Shown: positions 18,656 to 27,068, counted from the first letter of the stretch. The stretch is DNA of 64,000 nucleotides from Gemmatimonadaceae bacterium (GCA_011525845.1 WYBP01000018.1:186001-250000); one strand, 5' to 3'. Made by a program: numbers and translations. The notes: a model not told the origin generated them from the letters alone.

Positions 18656-20275
18656 GTGACCGCCTCACGACGAGAGTTCCTGCAACGTACCGCCGCCGCG
18701 GCCGCCGCCGTCGGCCTCGCCTCCGCCGCCCGCCCGACCGCCGCCGAGGCGGCCCCCGGGCTGACCTTCCAGGGCGACGACTCGCACAAGGCGCTCGCGC
18801 TCCGGGCGATCGATGCCGCCAAGACGGCCGGGGCGGATTACGCCGACGCGCGGATCTCCAGCGCGCGCTCCCAGAACCTCGGCACGCGCGAGCGGCGCGT
18901 CACCAACATCGGGGACAACGAGACCTTCGGGTTCGGCGTGCGCGTGCTGGTCGGCGGCGCCTGGGGCTTCGCCGCGTCGAGCAACCTCACGGCGGACGAG
19001 GTCGTGCGTGTCGCCCGACTCGCGGTCGCGCAGGCCAAGGCCAACCGCGCCGCGATGGTGCGCCCCGTGGAGCTGGCGCCCATCGGCCCGCCGGTGCCGA
19101 ACGGCGTCTGGCGCTCCCCCGCGCGCATCGACCCCTTCACGGTCGCCATCGAGGACAAGGTCGCGTACCTCCTCGAGGCGAACGCCGCCGCGATGGCCGC
19201 CGGCGCCCGGTTCGTGAACTCGAACATGTTCTTCCTCAAGGACGAGAAGACCTTCGCGTCCACGGTCGGCACGGTCACGCAGCAGACGATCTTCCGCGCG
19301 CAGCCGGGGATGACCATCACCATGGTCTCCCCCGACAACCGCGACTTCCAGACGCGGCAGTCTACCGACATCCAGCCCCGCGGCCTCGGCTACGAGCACG
19401 TCCTCGACTCGAACCTCAAGGCGCACGCCGCGCGCTGGGCGGAGGAGGCGCGGCAGAAGCTCTCAGCGAAGCCGGTCGAGGTCGGGCGCTACGACCTGAT
19501 CCTCCACCCAACGCACCTTTGGCTCACGATCCACGAGGCCATCGCGCACCCGACCGAGCTCGACCGCGCCTACGGCTTCGAGGCGAACTACGCCGGCACG
19601 AGCTTCCTCGCGCCGCCGGAGGAGAAGCTCGGCAAGTTCCGCTACGGCCCCGACTTCATGAACGTGCTCGCCGACCGCTCCGCGCCCGGCTCGCTCTCCG
19701 CCTGCGGATGGGACGACGAGGGGGTGGCGCCGGAGGACTTCTACATCGTGAAGGACGGGATGTTCGTGGACTACCAGACGACGCGCGAGCAGGCGATGTG
19801 GCTCGACTGGTGGTACAAGCAGCAGAAGATGCCTACGCGCTCCCACGGCTGCTCCTACGCCCAGACCTGGGCCGACGTGCAGTTCCAGCGGATGCCGAAC
19901 GTGAACCTGATGGCCGGCGAGCAGGACCTCGTCTGGGAGGACCTCATCGCCGCCACCGAGAACGGCATCGCCATCATCGGCGACGGCTCGTTCTCGATCG
20001 ACCAGCAGCGCTACAACGCGCAGTTCGGCGGCCAGCTCTTCTATGAGGTGAAGAACGGGAAGATCACGGGCATGCTTAAGGACGTGGCCTACCAGATCCG
20101 CACCCCGGAGTTCTGGAACGCGATGGACATGGTCGGCGGGAAGCGGAGCTACGAGCTCGGCGGCGCCTTCGGCGACGGCAAGGGCCAGCCCGCGCAGTCG
20201 AACGCGGTGAGCCACGGCTGCCCGCCGACGCGCCACAAGCAGGTCAACGTGATCAATACCGGGAGGACCGCCTGA
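18656..20275 (+). CDS. TldD-family metalloprotease with Tat signal, copy 1
   Basis: A 539-residue TldD-like zinc protease. The N-terminus SRREFLQRTAAAAAAVGLA is a twin-arginine signal (S-R-R-x-F-L) with alanine-rich hydrophobic core and cleavage near AEAAP, so the protein should be exported folded. The metal-binding HExxxH is HEAIAH at residues 293-298, followed by PTELDR. The C-terminal part (GDGSFSIDQQRYNAQFGGQ, GMLKDVAYQI) is the usual TldD core. TldD works with PmbA/TldE as a heterodimeric peptidase that degrades unfolded peptides (microcin and CcdA in E. coli). The next gene is that partner. Start GTG 18656 follows AGAGG with good spacing. Confidence 0.9.
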   Translation: MTASRREFLQRTAAAAAAVGLASAARPTAAEAAPGLTFQGDDSHKALALRAIDAAKTAGADYADARISSARSQNLGTRERRVTNIGDNETFGFGVRVLVGGAWGFAASSNLTADEVVRVARLAVAQAKANRAAMVRPVELAPIGPPVPNGVWRSPARIDPFTVAIEDKVAYLLEANAAAMAAGARFVNSNMFFLKDEKTFASTVGTVTQQTIFRAQPGMTITMVSPDNRDFQTRQSTDIQPRGLGYEHVLDSNLKAHAARWAEEARQKLSAKPVEVGRYDLILHPTHLWLTIHEAIAHPTELDRAYGFEANYAGTSFLAPPEEKLGKFRYGPDFMNVLADRSAPGSLSACGWDDEGVAPEDFYIVKDGMFVDYQTTREQAMWLDWWYKQQKMPTRSHGCSYAQTWADVQFQRMPNVNLMAGEQDLVWEDLIAATENGIAIIGDGSFSIDQQRYNAQFGGQLFYEVKNGKITGMLKDVAYQIRTPEFWNAMDMVGGKRSYELGGAFGDGKGQPAQSNAVSHGCPPTRHKQVNVINTGRTA

Positions 20276-21645
20276 TGACACCCCGGTCGCTGTACGCCAT
20301 CGCCCCGCACCTCTCGCGTGCCGAGTGCGAGGCCATCACGAAGAAGGTGCTGGGCTTCTCCACGGCCGACGAGTGCCGCGTCACCGTGAACAGCGGGATG
20401 CGGCAGAACACCCGCTTCGCCGTGAACCAGATCTCCACCGCCGGCGACGACTACAACGCGAGCGTCAACATCCGGTCGGTCTTCGGCAAGAAGGTCGCGA
20501 GCGTCTCGGTCAACCGGCTCGACGACGCCTCGCTCAAGGCCGCCGTCGAGAACTCCGAGCGCATCGCGCGCCTCGCGCCGGACGACCCGGAGCTGATGCC
20601 CGAGCTCCCGCCGCAGCGGTACGCGGAGCCGATCGTCTGGAGCGATGCCACGGCCTCGCTCGAGCCCGAGGCGCGCGCGGAGGCGGTGCGCGCCGTGACG
20701 GAGGCGTCGCGCAAGGCGGGGCTCGTCTCCACCGGCTACCTCGAGGCGCAGGCCGGCTCGGGCGCCGTGGCCAACAACCGCGGGCTCTTCGCCTACTCCC
20801 GCTCCACGGCGACCGCCTACACGACCACCGTCCGCACGCCGGACGGCACCGGCTCCGGCTGGGCGGGGGCGAGCGACAACGACTTCCGGCGGATCAACCC
20901 GGCGGTCCTCGCGGAGCGCGCGATCGAGAAGGCGAAGCGCTCGGCGAACCCGGTGGCGATCGAGCCCGGTCGCTACACCGTCGTGCTCGAGCCCACCGCC
21001 GTCGCGAACCTCGTGCAGCTGATCGTCGGCTCGCTCAACGCGCGCAACGCGGACGAGGGACGCTCCTTCTTCTCCAAGGCCGGCGGCGGGAACAAGATCG
21101 GCGAGAAGGTCGTGGACGAGCGCGTGACCCTCATCTCGGACCCGCTCGACCCGCGCGTGCCCGCCAACACCTTCGGCGGCGACGGCATGCCGAATACGCG
21201 CGTCACCTGGATCGAGAACGGCGTGGTGCGCAACCTCGCCTACGACCGCTTCTGGGCGCAGAAGAGCGGCAAGGAGCCGTCCTTCGCGGGCGGCACGCTC
21301 CGGATGGAGGGGGGCGCCAGCAGCGTGGAGGAGATGATCGCATCCACCGAGCGCGGGATCCTCGTCACCCGCTTCTGGTACATCCGTGGGGTGGACCCGC
21401 GGACGATCCTCTTCACGGGCCTGACGCGCGACGGCACCTTCCTGATCGAGAACGGCAAGGTCACCCGCCCGGTCAAGAACCTCCGCTACAACGAGTCGCC
21501 GATCTTCATGCTGAACAACCTGCAGATGATGGGGCGCCCCGAGCGCGTGAGCGCGAGCGAGTCGGGCGGCCCCGGGCAGGCGATCATGGTGCCCGCGATC
21601 AAGGCGCGGGACTTCAACTTCACCAGCACGAGCGATGCCATCTGA
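20275..21645 (+). CDS. PmbA/TldE-family partner protein, copy 1
   Basis: A 456-residue PmbA/TldE-like protein, the non-metal partner of TldD. It shows the family pattern of an N-terminal beta-sandwich (VTVNSGMRQNTRFAVNQIST) and C-terminal barrel-like core (ERGILVTRFWYIRGVDPRT, GLTRDGTFLIENGKV) and has no HExxxH. The start ATG overlaps the tldD stop (TGATG), so the two chains are made in equal amounts. No signal peptide is present although its partner has a Tat signal. If the pair is assembled in the cytoplasm it could be carried out through Tat bound to TldD. It is followed, again with TGATG, by the second tldD. Confidence 0.9.
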   Translation: MTPRSLYAIAPHLSRAECEAITKKVLGFSTADECRVTVNSGMRQNTRFAVNQISTAGDDYNASVNIRSVFGKKVASVSVNRLDDASLKAAVENSERIARLAPDDPELMPELPPQRYAEPIVWSDATASLEPEARAEAVRAVTEASRKAGLVSTGYLEAQAGSGAVANNRGLFAYSRSTATAYTTTVRTPDGTGSGWAGASDNDFRRINPAVLAERAIEKAKRSANPVAIEPGRYTVVLEPTAVANLVQLIVGSLNARNADEGRSFFSKAGGGNKIGEKVVDERVTLISDPLDPRVPANTFGGDGMPNTRVTWIENGVVRNLAYDRFWAQKSGKEPSFAGGTLRMEGGASSVEEMIASTERGILVTRFWYIRGVDPRTILFTGLTRDGTFLIENGKVTRPVKNLRYNESPIFMLNNLQMMGRPERVSASESGGPGQAIMVPAIKARDFNFTSTSDAI

Positions 21646-23264
21646 TGAGTGACCGCAGGGATTTCCTCCGGACCACCGGAGCCGCGGCGGCGGCCATCGC
21701 GCTCGCGTCGGCACCACGGCGCGCGTCGGCGGCCCCCGCCTACGAGGACCTCGACCGCTTCCAGAGCGGCGCCTCGAAGGAACTCCTCCTCGAGGCGATC
21801 AACGCGGCGAAGATGGGGGGCGCCTCCTACGCCGACTGCCGCATCGCCCGCTTCCGGCAGAACTTCGTCGTCACGCGCGAGCAGCAGATCATCAACGTGG
21901 TCGACACCGACACGCTGGGCTGCGGCGTCCGCGCGCTCGTGGACGGGTGCTGGGGCTTCGCCGCCACCCGGGACCTCACCCGCGCGGCGGTGACCGGCGC
22001 CGCCCGGGAGGCCGTGGCGATCGCCAAGGCCAACCGCGTCGCGCGCGACCGTGCGATCACCCTCGCGCCCACGCAGGCCTACCCGAACGCCACCTGGAAG
22101 TCCGCCTTCACCACCGACCCGTTCGAGGTGCCGCTGGAGCAGAAGGTGGACCTCCTGCTCAAGGCCAACGCCGAGGCGATGAAGGTGCCGAAGGTGAAGT
22201 TCGTGAACTCGATCCTCTTCTTCGTGAAGCAGGAACGGCAGTTCGCGAGCACGGAGGGATCGGTGATCGACCAGACCTTCGTGCGCTCCTGGCCCCTCTT
22301 CACGGCGACCGCCGTCGCCGACGACTTCTCCGACTTCCAGAACCGGCAGGGGGTCGAGGCCGCGCCGATGGGGCGCGGGTTCGAGTACGTCCTCTCCGCC
22401 GACCTCCCGGGGAACGCCCGGAAGTGGGCCGAGCAGGCGGCGGAGAAGCTCACCGCCAAGCCGGTGGAGGTCGGGAAGTACGACCTCGTGCTCCATCCGT
22501 CCAACCTCTGGCTCACCATCCACGAGTCCATCGGCCATCCCACCGAGCTCGACCGCGCGCTCGGCTACGAGGCCAACTACGCCGGCACCAGCTTCATCGC
22601 ACCGCCGGACGAGAAGCTCGGCAAGCTGCAGTACGGCAAGCCGCTCATGAACGTCCAGGGGGACCGCTCGCAGGAGGGCGCGCTCGCCACCGTCGGCTAC
22701 GACGACGACGGGGTGAAGCCGGACGAGTTCCTGATCGTGAAGGACGGCATCTTCAACGACTACCAGACCACGCGCGAGCAGGCGCCCTGGCTCGCCGAGT
22801 GGTACGCGAAGCAGGGGAAGCCGGTGCGCTCGCATGGGTGCTCCTACGCGGACAGCTGGGCGAGCGTGGCCTTCCAGCGGATGCCGAACGTCTCCCTCCT
22901 CCCCGCGAACGACGAGGCGACCTGGGACGACCTCATCGCCGGTGTCGACCGCGGGATCGCGATCATCGGGGACGGCTCGTTCTCGATCGACCAGCAGCGC
23001 TACAACGCCCAGTTCGGCGGCCAGGTCTACTACGAGATCCGCGGCGGGAAGGTCGCCGGGATGCTCAAGGACGTCGCGTACCAGATCCGGACGCCGGACT
23101 TCTGGAACTCGATGGACAAGCTGGGTGGGAAGGCGAGCTACGAGCTCGGCGGCTCCTTCTTCGACGGGAAGGGCCAGCCCGGGCAGGTGAACGCCGTCAG
23201 CCACGGGTCGCCGCCGGCGCGCTTCCGGCAGGTGAACGTCATCAACACGGGACGGACGTCATGA
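21645..23264 (+). CDS. TldD-family metalloprotease with Tat signal, copy 2
   Basis: A 539-residue paralog of copy 1 with the same length. Its twin-arginine signal is SDRRDFLRTTGAAAAAIALA, cleaved near ASAAP. The zinc motif is HESIGH in LTIHESIGHPTELDR. Long identical stretches with copy 1 occur around the motif and the C-terminus (IAIIGDGSFSIDQQRYNAQF), while the substrate-facing N-terminal half diverges. The start overlaps the pmbA-1 stop as TGATG and its own stop overlaps pmbA-2 as ATGA. This suggests a whole-pair duplication, giving two exported proteases with different specificities. Confidence 0.9.
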   Translation: MSDRRDFLRTTGAAAAAIALASAPRRASAAPAYEDLDRFQSGASKELLLEAINAAKMGGASYADCRIARFRQNFVVTREQQIINVVDTDTLGCGVRALVDGCWGFAATRDLTRAAVTGAAREAVAIAKANRVARDRAITLAPTQAYPNATWKSAFTTDPFEVPLEQKVDLLLKANAEAMKVPKVKFVNSILFFVKQERQFASTEGSVIDQTFVRSWPLFTATAVADDFSDFQNRQGVEAAPMGRGFEYVLSADLPGNARKWAEQAAEKLTAKPVEVGKYDLVLHPSNLWLTIHESIGHPTELDRALGYEANYAGTSFIAPPDEKLGKLQYGKPLMNVQGDRSQEGALATVGYDDDGVKPDEFLIVKDGIFNDYQTTREQAPWLAEWYAKQGKPVRSHGCSYADSWASVAFQRMPNVSLLPANDEATWDDLIAGVDRGIAIIGDGSFSIDQQRYNAQFGGQVYYEIRGGKVAGMLKDVAYQIRTPDFWNSMDKLGGKASYELGGSFFDGKGQPGQVNAVSHGSPPARFRQVNVINTGRTS

Positions 23265-24637
23265 CCCCCCTCAAGAGCCTCGCGCAGGGCGTCCCCGCCG
23301 GCGCGATCCTGACGCGGGATCAGGCGCAGGCCATCGCCGAGCGCGTGGTGAAGATGTCCAAGGCGGACGCGATCAACGTCACGCTCGGGACCAACTACAA
23401 CACCAACGTCCGCTTCGCGGACAACCAGATGAGCACCGCGGGGTCGGTGGTGGATGCCGGGGTCGCGGTGCAGAGCTCGTTCGGGCCGAAGCACGCCGTG
23501 GTGACCACGAACGACCTCTCGGAGGCCTCGCTGCGGCGCTGCGTGGAGCAGTCGGAGGTGCTGGCGCGGCTCGCGCCGGACGACCCGGAGGCGATGCCCG
23601 AGCTCGACCCGCAGCAGTACGCGCGGGTCGACGCGTACTTCGATTCGACCGCCGCCGTCGACGCCGCGACGCGCGCCCAGGCGGCGCTCACGGCGCTCGC
23701 GCCCGCGCGGAAGGCGGGGGACATCAAGACCGCCGGGTTCCTGATCGCCGGCGCCGGATGCAACGCGATCGCCAACCAGAAGGGGCTCTTCGCCTATCAC
23801 CGCTCCACGAGCGTGAACTACACGCTCACGGTGCGCACCACGGATGGCACCGGCTCCGGCTGGGCGGGCGCGGACCATCCCGACTGGCGGCAGATCGACT
23901 TCGAGAAGGTCTCGGCGCGCGCCATCGACAAGGCGCGGCGTTCGATGAAGCCGGTCGCGATCGAGCCGGGGCGCTACACCGTGATCTTCGAGCCGCAGGC
24001 GGTCGGCGACCTCGCGCAGCTCGTCGCGTTCTACGCCGACGCGCGCCAGGCGGACGAGGGACGGTCGCCCTTCTCGAAGCAGGGCGGCGGTAACAAAGTG
24101 GGTGAGAAGATCGTCGATTCCCGGGTGACGATGTACTCGGATCCCTCGGACCCGCAGTTGCTCGCGCAGCCGTTCGACGGCGAGGGGATGCCGATCGCGC
24201 GCCAGGTGTGGGTCGAGAACGGCGAGTTGAAGCAGCTGCAGTACTCGCGGTTCTGGGCGAAGAAGCAGGGGAAGGCGCCGACCGGCGGTACGACGTCGCT
24301 CAAGATGACCGGTGGTTCGGCGACGATGGAGGAGATGATCCGGTCGACCGAACGCGGGATCCTGGTGACCCGCTTGTGGTACCTGCGCGAAGTCGATCCA
24401 CGTACTATCCTTTATACGGGATTGACACGCGACGGAACTTTCCTTATTGAACAGGGGAGAATTTCGCGAGCAATTTCGAATTTGCGGTTCAACGAGTCAC
24501 CGCTGTTCATGTTGAACAACCTCGAGATGCTCGGTCCGAGTGAGCGGTTGGCAGGGACGGAGGCCGGCGGATCGGTAGCCATGCCGGCGATCAAGGTTCG
24601 CGATTTCAACTTTACCAGCCTCTCTGAGGCTGTCTAG
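23261..24637 (+). CDS. PmbA/TldE-family partner protein, copy 2
   Basis: A 458-residue PmbA/TldE paralog without a signal peptide or metal motif, starting at ATG 23261 within the stop of tldD-2 (ATGA). Family signatures are as in copy 1 (ERGILVTRLWYLREVDPRT, GLTRDGTFLIEQGRI). The last roughly 230 bases are strikingly AT-richer than the rest: 24421-24480 has 27 G/C in 60. Copy 1 is GC-rich at the same place although the protein is nearly the same. That stretch contains a near-consensus promoter for the next gene, which may explain the relaxed codon choice. Confidence 0.9.
   Translation: MTPLKSLAQGVPAGAILTRDQAQAIAERVVKMSKADAINVTLGTNYNTNVRFADNQMSTAGSVVDAGVAVQSSFGPKHAVVTTNDLSEASLRRCVEQSEVLARLAPDDPEAMPELDPQQYARVDAYFDSTAAVDAATRAQAALTALAPARKAGDIKTAGFLIAGAGCNAIANQKGLFAYHRSTSVNYTLTVRTTDGTGSGWAGADHPDWRQIDFEKVSARAIDKARRSMKPVAIEPGRYTVIFEPQAVGDLAQLVAFYADARQADEGRSPFSKQGGGNKVGEKIVDSRVTMYSDPSDPQLLAQPFDGEGMPIARQVWVENGELKQLQYSRFWAKKQGKAPTGGTTSLKMTGGSATMEEMIRSTERGILVTRLWYLREVDPRTILYTGLTRDGTFLIEQGRISRAISNLRFNESPLFMLNNLEMLGPSERLAGTEAGGSVAMPAIKVRDFNFTSLSEAV
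24422..24450 (+). promoter_or_regulatory. Strong sigma-70-type promoter inside pmbA-2
   Basis: TTGACA at 24422-24427, a 17-base spacer and TATTGA at 24445-24450. The -35 is a perfect match to the consensus. It lies in the AT-rich 3' end of the upstream gene, about 275 bases before the small basic peptide gene, the only plausible target. Confidence 0.6.
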
Positions 24638-24638
24638 G

Positions 24639-24690
24639 ATGCGGGAGACTTAGAGCTTCCGCATGACCCACCGATCCACCGGGGGATCGG
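24639..24690 (+). promoter_or_regulatory. Two leader hairpins before the small peptide gene
   Basis: First hairpin: ATGCGGGAG (24639-24647) against CTTCCGCAT (24656-24664), with one G-U pair. Second: CCGATCC (24671-24677) against GGATCGG (24684-24690). Neither has a T-run; they could stabilise the transcript or act as an attenuator or processing site. Confidence 0.4.
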
Positions 24691-24725
24691 CCGGGATGAC
24701 CCCCTCCTTTCAAGGAGATAGTACA

Positions 24726-24791
24726 ATGGCTGCCAAGAAGAAGAAGGCCGCGAAGAAGGCGACCAAGAAGAAGGCCGCGAAGAAGAAGTAG
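24726..24791 (+). CDS. 21-residue Lys/Ala-rich basic peptide
   Basis: A tiny gene encoding a peptide made almost only of lysine and alanine (MAAKKKKAAKKAT, then KKKAAKKK): 12 Lys, 7 Ala, one Thr and the start Met. The ribosome site AAGGAG (24712-24717) is perfect with an 8-base spacer, a near-consensus promoter lies upstream, and a 16-bp terminator hairpin follows 20 bases downstream. These signals argue for a real and abundant product. The composition resembles the C-terminal domain of histone H1 and H1-like bacterial proteins, and the tail of the NYN protein at 7.8-8.0 kb. It probably binds nucleic acid or another polyanion. No family is recognised; its length makes a search difficult. Confidence 0.75.
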   Translation: MAAKKKKAAKKATKKKAAKKK

Positions 24792-24810
24792 TCAGCGGTT
24801 CTGCTTCACA

Positions 24811-24851
24811 CACAAAGGGATCGGCGCTCGCGCCGGTCCCTTTGTGGTTTT
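24811..24851 (+). terminator. Intrinsic terminator of the small peptide gene
   Basis: CACAAAGGGA (24811-24820) pairs perfectly with TCCCTTTGTG (24837-24846). The inner CGGCG/CGCCG pairs round a CTCG loop, and one G-U lies between. TTTT follows at 24848-24851. This is the best terminator in the window. Confidence 0.92.
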
Positions 24852-24880
24852 CGCGCCCGGTGGTGTTCCGCGCGCCCGGG

Positions 24881-24948
24881 GATGGGAGAAACAAGAAGGG
24901 GCGCCCGCACGGGCGCCCCCCTCACATCTCCCACCTCACATCTGCCGT
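24881..24948. repeat. Palindromic intergenic element, copy 2
   Basis: On the minus strand this begins CGGCAGATGTGAGGTGGGAG just after the small gene at 24959, passes through a GC hairpin, and ends in the short inverted arm CTCCCATC (24881-24888). The left arm is truncated compared with the other copies. Confidence 0.75.
24898..24919 (-). terminator. Hairpin terminator within repeat copy 2
   Basis: GGGGCGCCC and its complement pair perfectly (9 bp, tetraloop). On the minus strand the stem is followed by TTCTTGTTTC, so it should end transcription of the gene at 24959-25120. Confidence 0.75.
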
Positions 24949-24958
24949 TCAGAACCGT

Positions 24959-25120
24959 TCAAGCCGCCCGATTCGTCCCGCTCGTCGTGAGCTCGGGTTC
25001 CTCGGGGACCGGACTCCACATGAACGCGCTGAAGCGCGGCACCGACTCCTGCCGGTTGCCCTGCGAGATGATGATGCCGATCGGTTCCTGCTCGAGTTCA
25101 ACCTGCGCGCACGCGTTCAT
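24959..25120 (-). CDS. Small conserved-looking hypothetical protein (53 aa)
   Basis: The chain starts MNACAQVELEQEPIGIIISQ and continues with an acidic, Pro-rich C-terminus (FMWSPVPEEPELTTSG). The frame stays open upstream to 25309, but that part is basic, low-complexity and not protein-like, so I start at ATG 25120. The gene is followed exactly by repeat copy 2 with a hairpin terminator, which supports it. I have an impression of similar 50-residue proteins of unknown function in other bacteria but cannot verify it. No signal peptide, membrane segment or known motif is seen. Confidence 0.5.
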   Translation of the reverse strand: MNACAQVELEQEPIGIIISQGNRQESVPRFSAFMWSPVPEEPELTTSGTNRAA

Positions 25121-25324
25121 CTGGGACTCACGGTTACCTGGTGACGACCTCCGGCGGGGCGAACGCACCCGCTTCTCATATGGAAGGACGTAGCACGTGC
25201 GGTGCCAGTTACAGGTACCCGTAAGCACTATTGGCATCAACGACTTACACGATTCCGTGTCGCGGCTCGAAGCAAGCGCCGTCGCACTCTGACACTGCCG
25301 ACTCCGCATCGGCGTGTCATTTCG
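25121..25324. other. AT-richer spacer upstream of two minus-strand genes
   Basis: About 200 bases of lower GC without a gene. On the minus strand TTGATG near 25241 may be a -35 for the 53-residue protein gene, but the matching -10 is poor. The stretch also follows the methyltransferase-like gene; no terminator hairpin is obvious. Confidence 0.3.
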
Positions 25325-26104
25325 TTACATCAGCGACTTCTTCGCCATGAAGGTGCGCGTCGCGCCGGGCTCCGGCACGAGGGAGATCTCCCAGCCGTCG
25401 TAGCGCGTCCGGAGCTCATCCTCGGTGAGCACCGCCTGCCCGGCGACGAGCGTCTCGATCAGGTGCACGCCCCCATCGGTCGTCGCCTTCTGGAGGAGCC
25501 GGAAGACCTGCTCGCGCTCGAACGCGGAGAGCCCGGCGAAGGCGGCGGGCGTGCAGACGACGGCGGCGAGCGGACCATCCGGCGTGAAGCTCACGAGGTC
25601 CGAGGCGAAGCCGCGGAGCTTCTCCGTGAGCCCCGCGTCACGCGCGGCCCGCAGCACCCGGTTCACCACCGCCGCCTCCGGCTCGATCGCCGTCACCTCG
25701 CAGCCGTTCGCCGCGAGGTAGAGCGCGGAGCCCTCCACGCGCGCCCCCGCCACGAGCACCGACGCGTCCGACCGGTGCGCGGGGATCGCCTGCGCGAGCG
25801 GTGTGTCCGGGCGCAGGCCCCAGTGCTCCGGCCTCCGCAGCTCGTTCGCCGTCTTCAGCCGGAGGCGCCGCCAGGTCTGGTAGCTCGGCAACCGCAGGCG
25901 CTTCGCGATGATCCGGTCCACCTCGTCCGCGAGCAGCACCTCGCGCATCCCCAGCTGCGCCCCCTCGTCGAGCGCGCGCGCCGCCTCGGTCGCGATGCTG
26001 TGCAGGAAGCTCGTGGAGACCGAGTTCTTGTAGTCCTCGACCTCGCGCTCCACGTGCTGCTGGTACTCGTGTCGCAGGGATCTGGGCGACTGGCGGTTGG
26101 CCAT
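25325..26104 (-). CDS. Class I SAM-methyltransferase-like protein
   Basis: A 259-residue protein whose middle (residues 115-215) has the Rossmann pattern of class I methyltransferases: VLVAGARVEGSALYLAANGC for motif I, then TAIEPEAAVVNRVL with the acidic residue that holds the ribose, and LAAVVCTPAAFAGL in the motif IV position. The usual catalytic residues are not obvious, so it may be degenerate or act on an unknown small molecule. The N-terminal 110 residues are helical and charged, with no known domain. It is a single gene, divergent from fpg. Confidence 0.6.
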   Translation of the reverse strand: MANRQSPRSLRHEYQQHVEREVEDYKNSVSTSFLHSIATEAARALDEGAQLGMREVLLADEVDRIIAKRLRLPSYQTWRRLRLKTANELRRPEHWGLRPDTPLAQAIPAHRSDASVLVAGARVEGSALYLAANGCEVTAIEPEAAVVNRVLRAARDAGLTEKLRGFASDLVSFTPDGPLAAVVCTPAAFAGLSAFEREQVFRLLQKATTDGGVHLIETLVAGQAVLTEDELRTRYDGWEISLVPEPGATRTFMAKKSLM

Positions 26105-26282
26105 GCGAGGCGAGAGGGTGGGCGGGTCGGTGTGGCGTACCCGTCCAAGCTACTAGGAGCGCCCGGTGTTCCGACAACCCCCGGACTCGCGGCGCCGCGC
26201 CGGCGAGCGGTGCCCGCGCTCCGTTCCCGCGCGCCGTGCCCGCGCGCCGTGCCCGCGATGCATCGCGGCTTTACGTTCCGGC

Positions 26283-27068
26283 ATGCCCGAGCTTCCCGAA
26301 GTCGAGTTCGCGGTGCGCCGCTTCCGTCGCGCGGCGCGCGGGCAGGTCGTGCGCGCCCTCGAGGTGCTGCACCCGGCGCAACGGCGGACGCTCCCCCCGC
26401 AGGCGGTGCGTCGCGTGATCGGCCAGCGCATCATCGACGTCGAGCGCAGGGGCAAGCACCAGCTCATCCACCTCGACGACGGCGCCACGCTCCTCGTGCA
26501 CTTCCGGCTCAACGGGGACTGGGTGCATGGCCGCACCTCGGACGCGCTCCCCGAGCACACCCGCGTGCTGTTCACGCTCGCGGGGGGCCGGCGCGTGGCG
26601 CTCACCGACTCGCGGGCCCTCTGCACCATCGTGCGTCATGCCGCGGGTCGCCTCCCCGACCTGCGGCTCGGCCCGGAACCCGAGGACCCGCGCCTCACCG
26701 CCACCGACCTCCGCGCGCGCCTCGCCGCTCGCCACGGACCGATCAAGCCCGTGCTCCTCGACCAGTCGCTCCTGGCCGGCGTCGGGAACATCTACGCGGG
26801 CGAGGCGTGCTGGCACGCCCGCATCCATCCGGCGGCACGCGCGTCAGGCCTCACCGCGCCGCGCGTGGCGCGCCTCCTCGCCGGGCTGCGCACGACCCTC
26901 GCCGACGGCCACCGGAACGCGGGGCGCTACCACCGCGGCGAGCGGCAGATCCCGTTCGAGGTGTACGACCGCGAAGGGGAGCCGTGCACCCGCTGCGGCG
27001 CGCGCATCCGACGCATCGAGCAGGCGGGACGCGGGACCTGGTTCTGTCCGCGGTGCCAGCGGACCTGA
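26283..27068 (+). CDS. Formamidopyrimidine-DNA glycosylase (Fpg/MutM or Nei-like)
   Basis: A 261-residue base-excision glycosylase with AP-lyase activity. MPELPEVE supplies the catalytic Pro2 (after Met removal) and Glu3. The conserved Lys is in RRGKHQLIHL. The helix-two-turn-helix is GVGNIYAGEACWHARIHP. The C-terminal zinc finger has CTRC and CPRC. It removes oxidised purines such as 8-oxoguanine. Fpg and Nei share this layout; MPELPEVE and the finger fit Fpg best, though the protein is a little short (Fpg is usually about 270). Start ATG 26283 is fixed by the catalytic N-terminus. It converges with rlmI over a purine-rich spacer that resembles the palindromic element arms. Confidence 0.92.
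   Translation: MPELPEVEFAVRRFRRAARGQVVRALEVLHPAQRRTLPPQAVRRVIGQRIIDVERRGKHQLIHLDDGATLLVHFRLNGDWVHGRTSDALPEHTRVLFTLAGGRRVALTDSRALCTIVRHAAGRLPDLRLGPEPEDPRLTATDLRARLAARHGPIKPVLLDQSLLAGVGNIYAGEACWHARIHPAARASGLTAPRVARLLAGLRTTLADGHRNAGRYHRGERQIPFEVYDREGEPCTRCGARIRRIEQAGRGTWFCPRCQRT

Noticed and set aside
24959-25309. Longer version of the 53-residue protein starting at 25309
   Set aside because: The extra N-terminal part is basic and not protein-like, with no ribosome site; the internal ATG at 25120 fits better.
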